Assembly (NCBI GenBank): GCA_900708905.1
Contig: CAADRB010000009.1
Coordinates: 3,348,992-3,412,991, forward strand
DNA from: Hymenolepis diminuta
Lineage: Eukaryota > Platyhelminthes > Cestoda > Cyclophyllidea > Hymenolepididae
Direction of reading: 5' to 3'
Length of the DNA stretch: 64,000 bases
The stretch's first letter is position 1. Every line of letters begins with the position of its first letter. Shown one piece after another: positions 63,260 to 64,000 of this stretch. The notes under the pieces were generated by a model that worked only from the letters and a program-made list of their open reading frames with translations, did not search any database and had not been told where the DNA came from. The translations under genes and the position numbers were made by a program.

Positions 63260-64000
63260 TTTCCCTCATTGTATTGCGATTCTTGTGCAAATGCCGTAGA
63301 TATTTAATACAAATTAACTTCAATTTGTGAATTTTTGCTCGTGTTTCCGCTTTTTGTTAATTGTTAATGTCTTTGTGTTATGTGTTACTTTTTCAAGGTA
63401 GAAATAATGCATTTAATATTTCATAAAATATGTAAATGCTGAAAGCATAAAAGATATCTTGGCTCTATTTATAATCGAATACAATCAGGCTCCTTTATGT
63501 TCTAGCTTTTACTAGCTCCTCCGTCTAAAGGAAAGGATATTTCCGTTACTGGTAGTGCTACCTGTTGGTCCCGAACAAGTGTCTTCGTTAATCAAATTTC
63601 CAACCAATAGGTGTTATTTTTCGTAACCAAATATTGTCGGAATGACCGTTACAACACTAAGATACTATACTGATCGACCCAAAGCGACAAACCTCTTGTT
63701 ATTTGTCATTTTATCCCGGTTTTCTGCATCCTACACTTTTTCTTCTATTTTCTCCTACGCTTCCGCCCACTACTTGCTAGTAGTAAATCGTTCCTCAAAC
63801 TTTGTTATCTTTCGTCCCGGATATTCGCGCCACGTTATCTCCTGCGAACTTCAGAACACACAAGACGAAAAGAAACTAGAATAATGATTGCTAATTCGTA
63901 GGTATCTAATCTGTACCTATTTTTCTATGTCAAAAGTTGTGCAATTCGTCCCTTAACATGTTCGTCTTGTGACTCAGCTGTAAAATTTACAATAATTATG
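63260..64000. other. Sequence downstream of COQ3
   Basis: COQ3 3'-untranslated and intergenic sequence. An open frame at 63642-63884 (+) has no recognised domain. The window ends without another gene that I can support. Confidence 0.4.

Noticed and set aside
1..64000. Bacterial-type defence, CRISPR or secondary-metabolite system
   Set aside because: The window is eukaryotic, with spliced genes and LTR elements. No direct-repeat/spacer array or operon is present.

Overview
This window is eukaryotic and most likely comes from a tapeworm (Cestoda, possibly a hymenolepidid-like AT-rich genome). The evidence is an AT-rich base composition, intron-containing genes, Ty3/Gypsy-type retrotransposon debris, a family-14 glycosyltransferase gene with a decayed paralogue, and very short introns. 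Many introns are 34-42 nt and others cluster near 55-95 nt, a bimodal pattern I recall being reported for tapeworm genomes. The phylum-level call is inference, and no species is claimed.

Layout. 1-643: 3' end of a Ty3/Gypsy pol (integrase) with a one-base frameshift at a G run, followed by a polypurine tract and the start of a probable 3' LTR. 915-1270 and 7505-7830: an inverted repeat pair that brackets a TBC1D22-type Rab GTPase-activating protein gene on the minus strand (7206-3482). 8.4-14.6 kb: gene-poor, with two kinds of solo-LTR-like repeat and one copy of a GC-richer repeat. 15.9-16.7 kb: a GCNT (beta-1,6-N-acetylglucosaminyltransferase) pseudogene. 24.2-25.7 kb: its apparently intact two-exon paralogue, whose intron carries an LTR-like insertion. 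25.7-51 kb: mostly intergenic sequence with two tetraspanin-like gene fragments (40.0 and 47.6 kb), a cysteine-rich terminal-exon candidate (37.5 kb) and a second full-length copy of the 545-bp solo LTR (49 kb).

51.2-51.9 kb: a small HP1-like chromoshadow-domain gene on the minus strand. 56.5-58.0 kb: a five-exon gene of unknown function on the minus strand, encoding about 265 aa. 60.0-63.3 kb: a head-to-head pair of mitochondrial genes, NUBPL (Fe-S protein for complex I assembly) and COQ3 (ubiquinone O-methyltransferase), whose start codons are about 320 bp apart. The two products act on the same part of mitochondrial electron transport (complex I and its electron acceptor, ubiquinone), so a shared promoter is plausible.

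Genes were built by reading exon phase, splice sites and family motifs by eye. Exons whose phases join cleanly are stated as such and unresolved ends are flagged. No database search was run. I found no bacterial-type system, no CRISPR array and no complete transposon.
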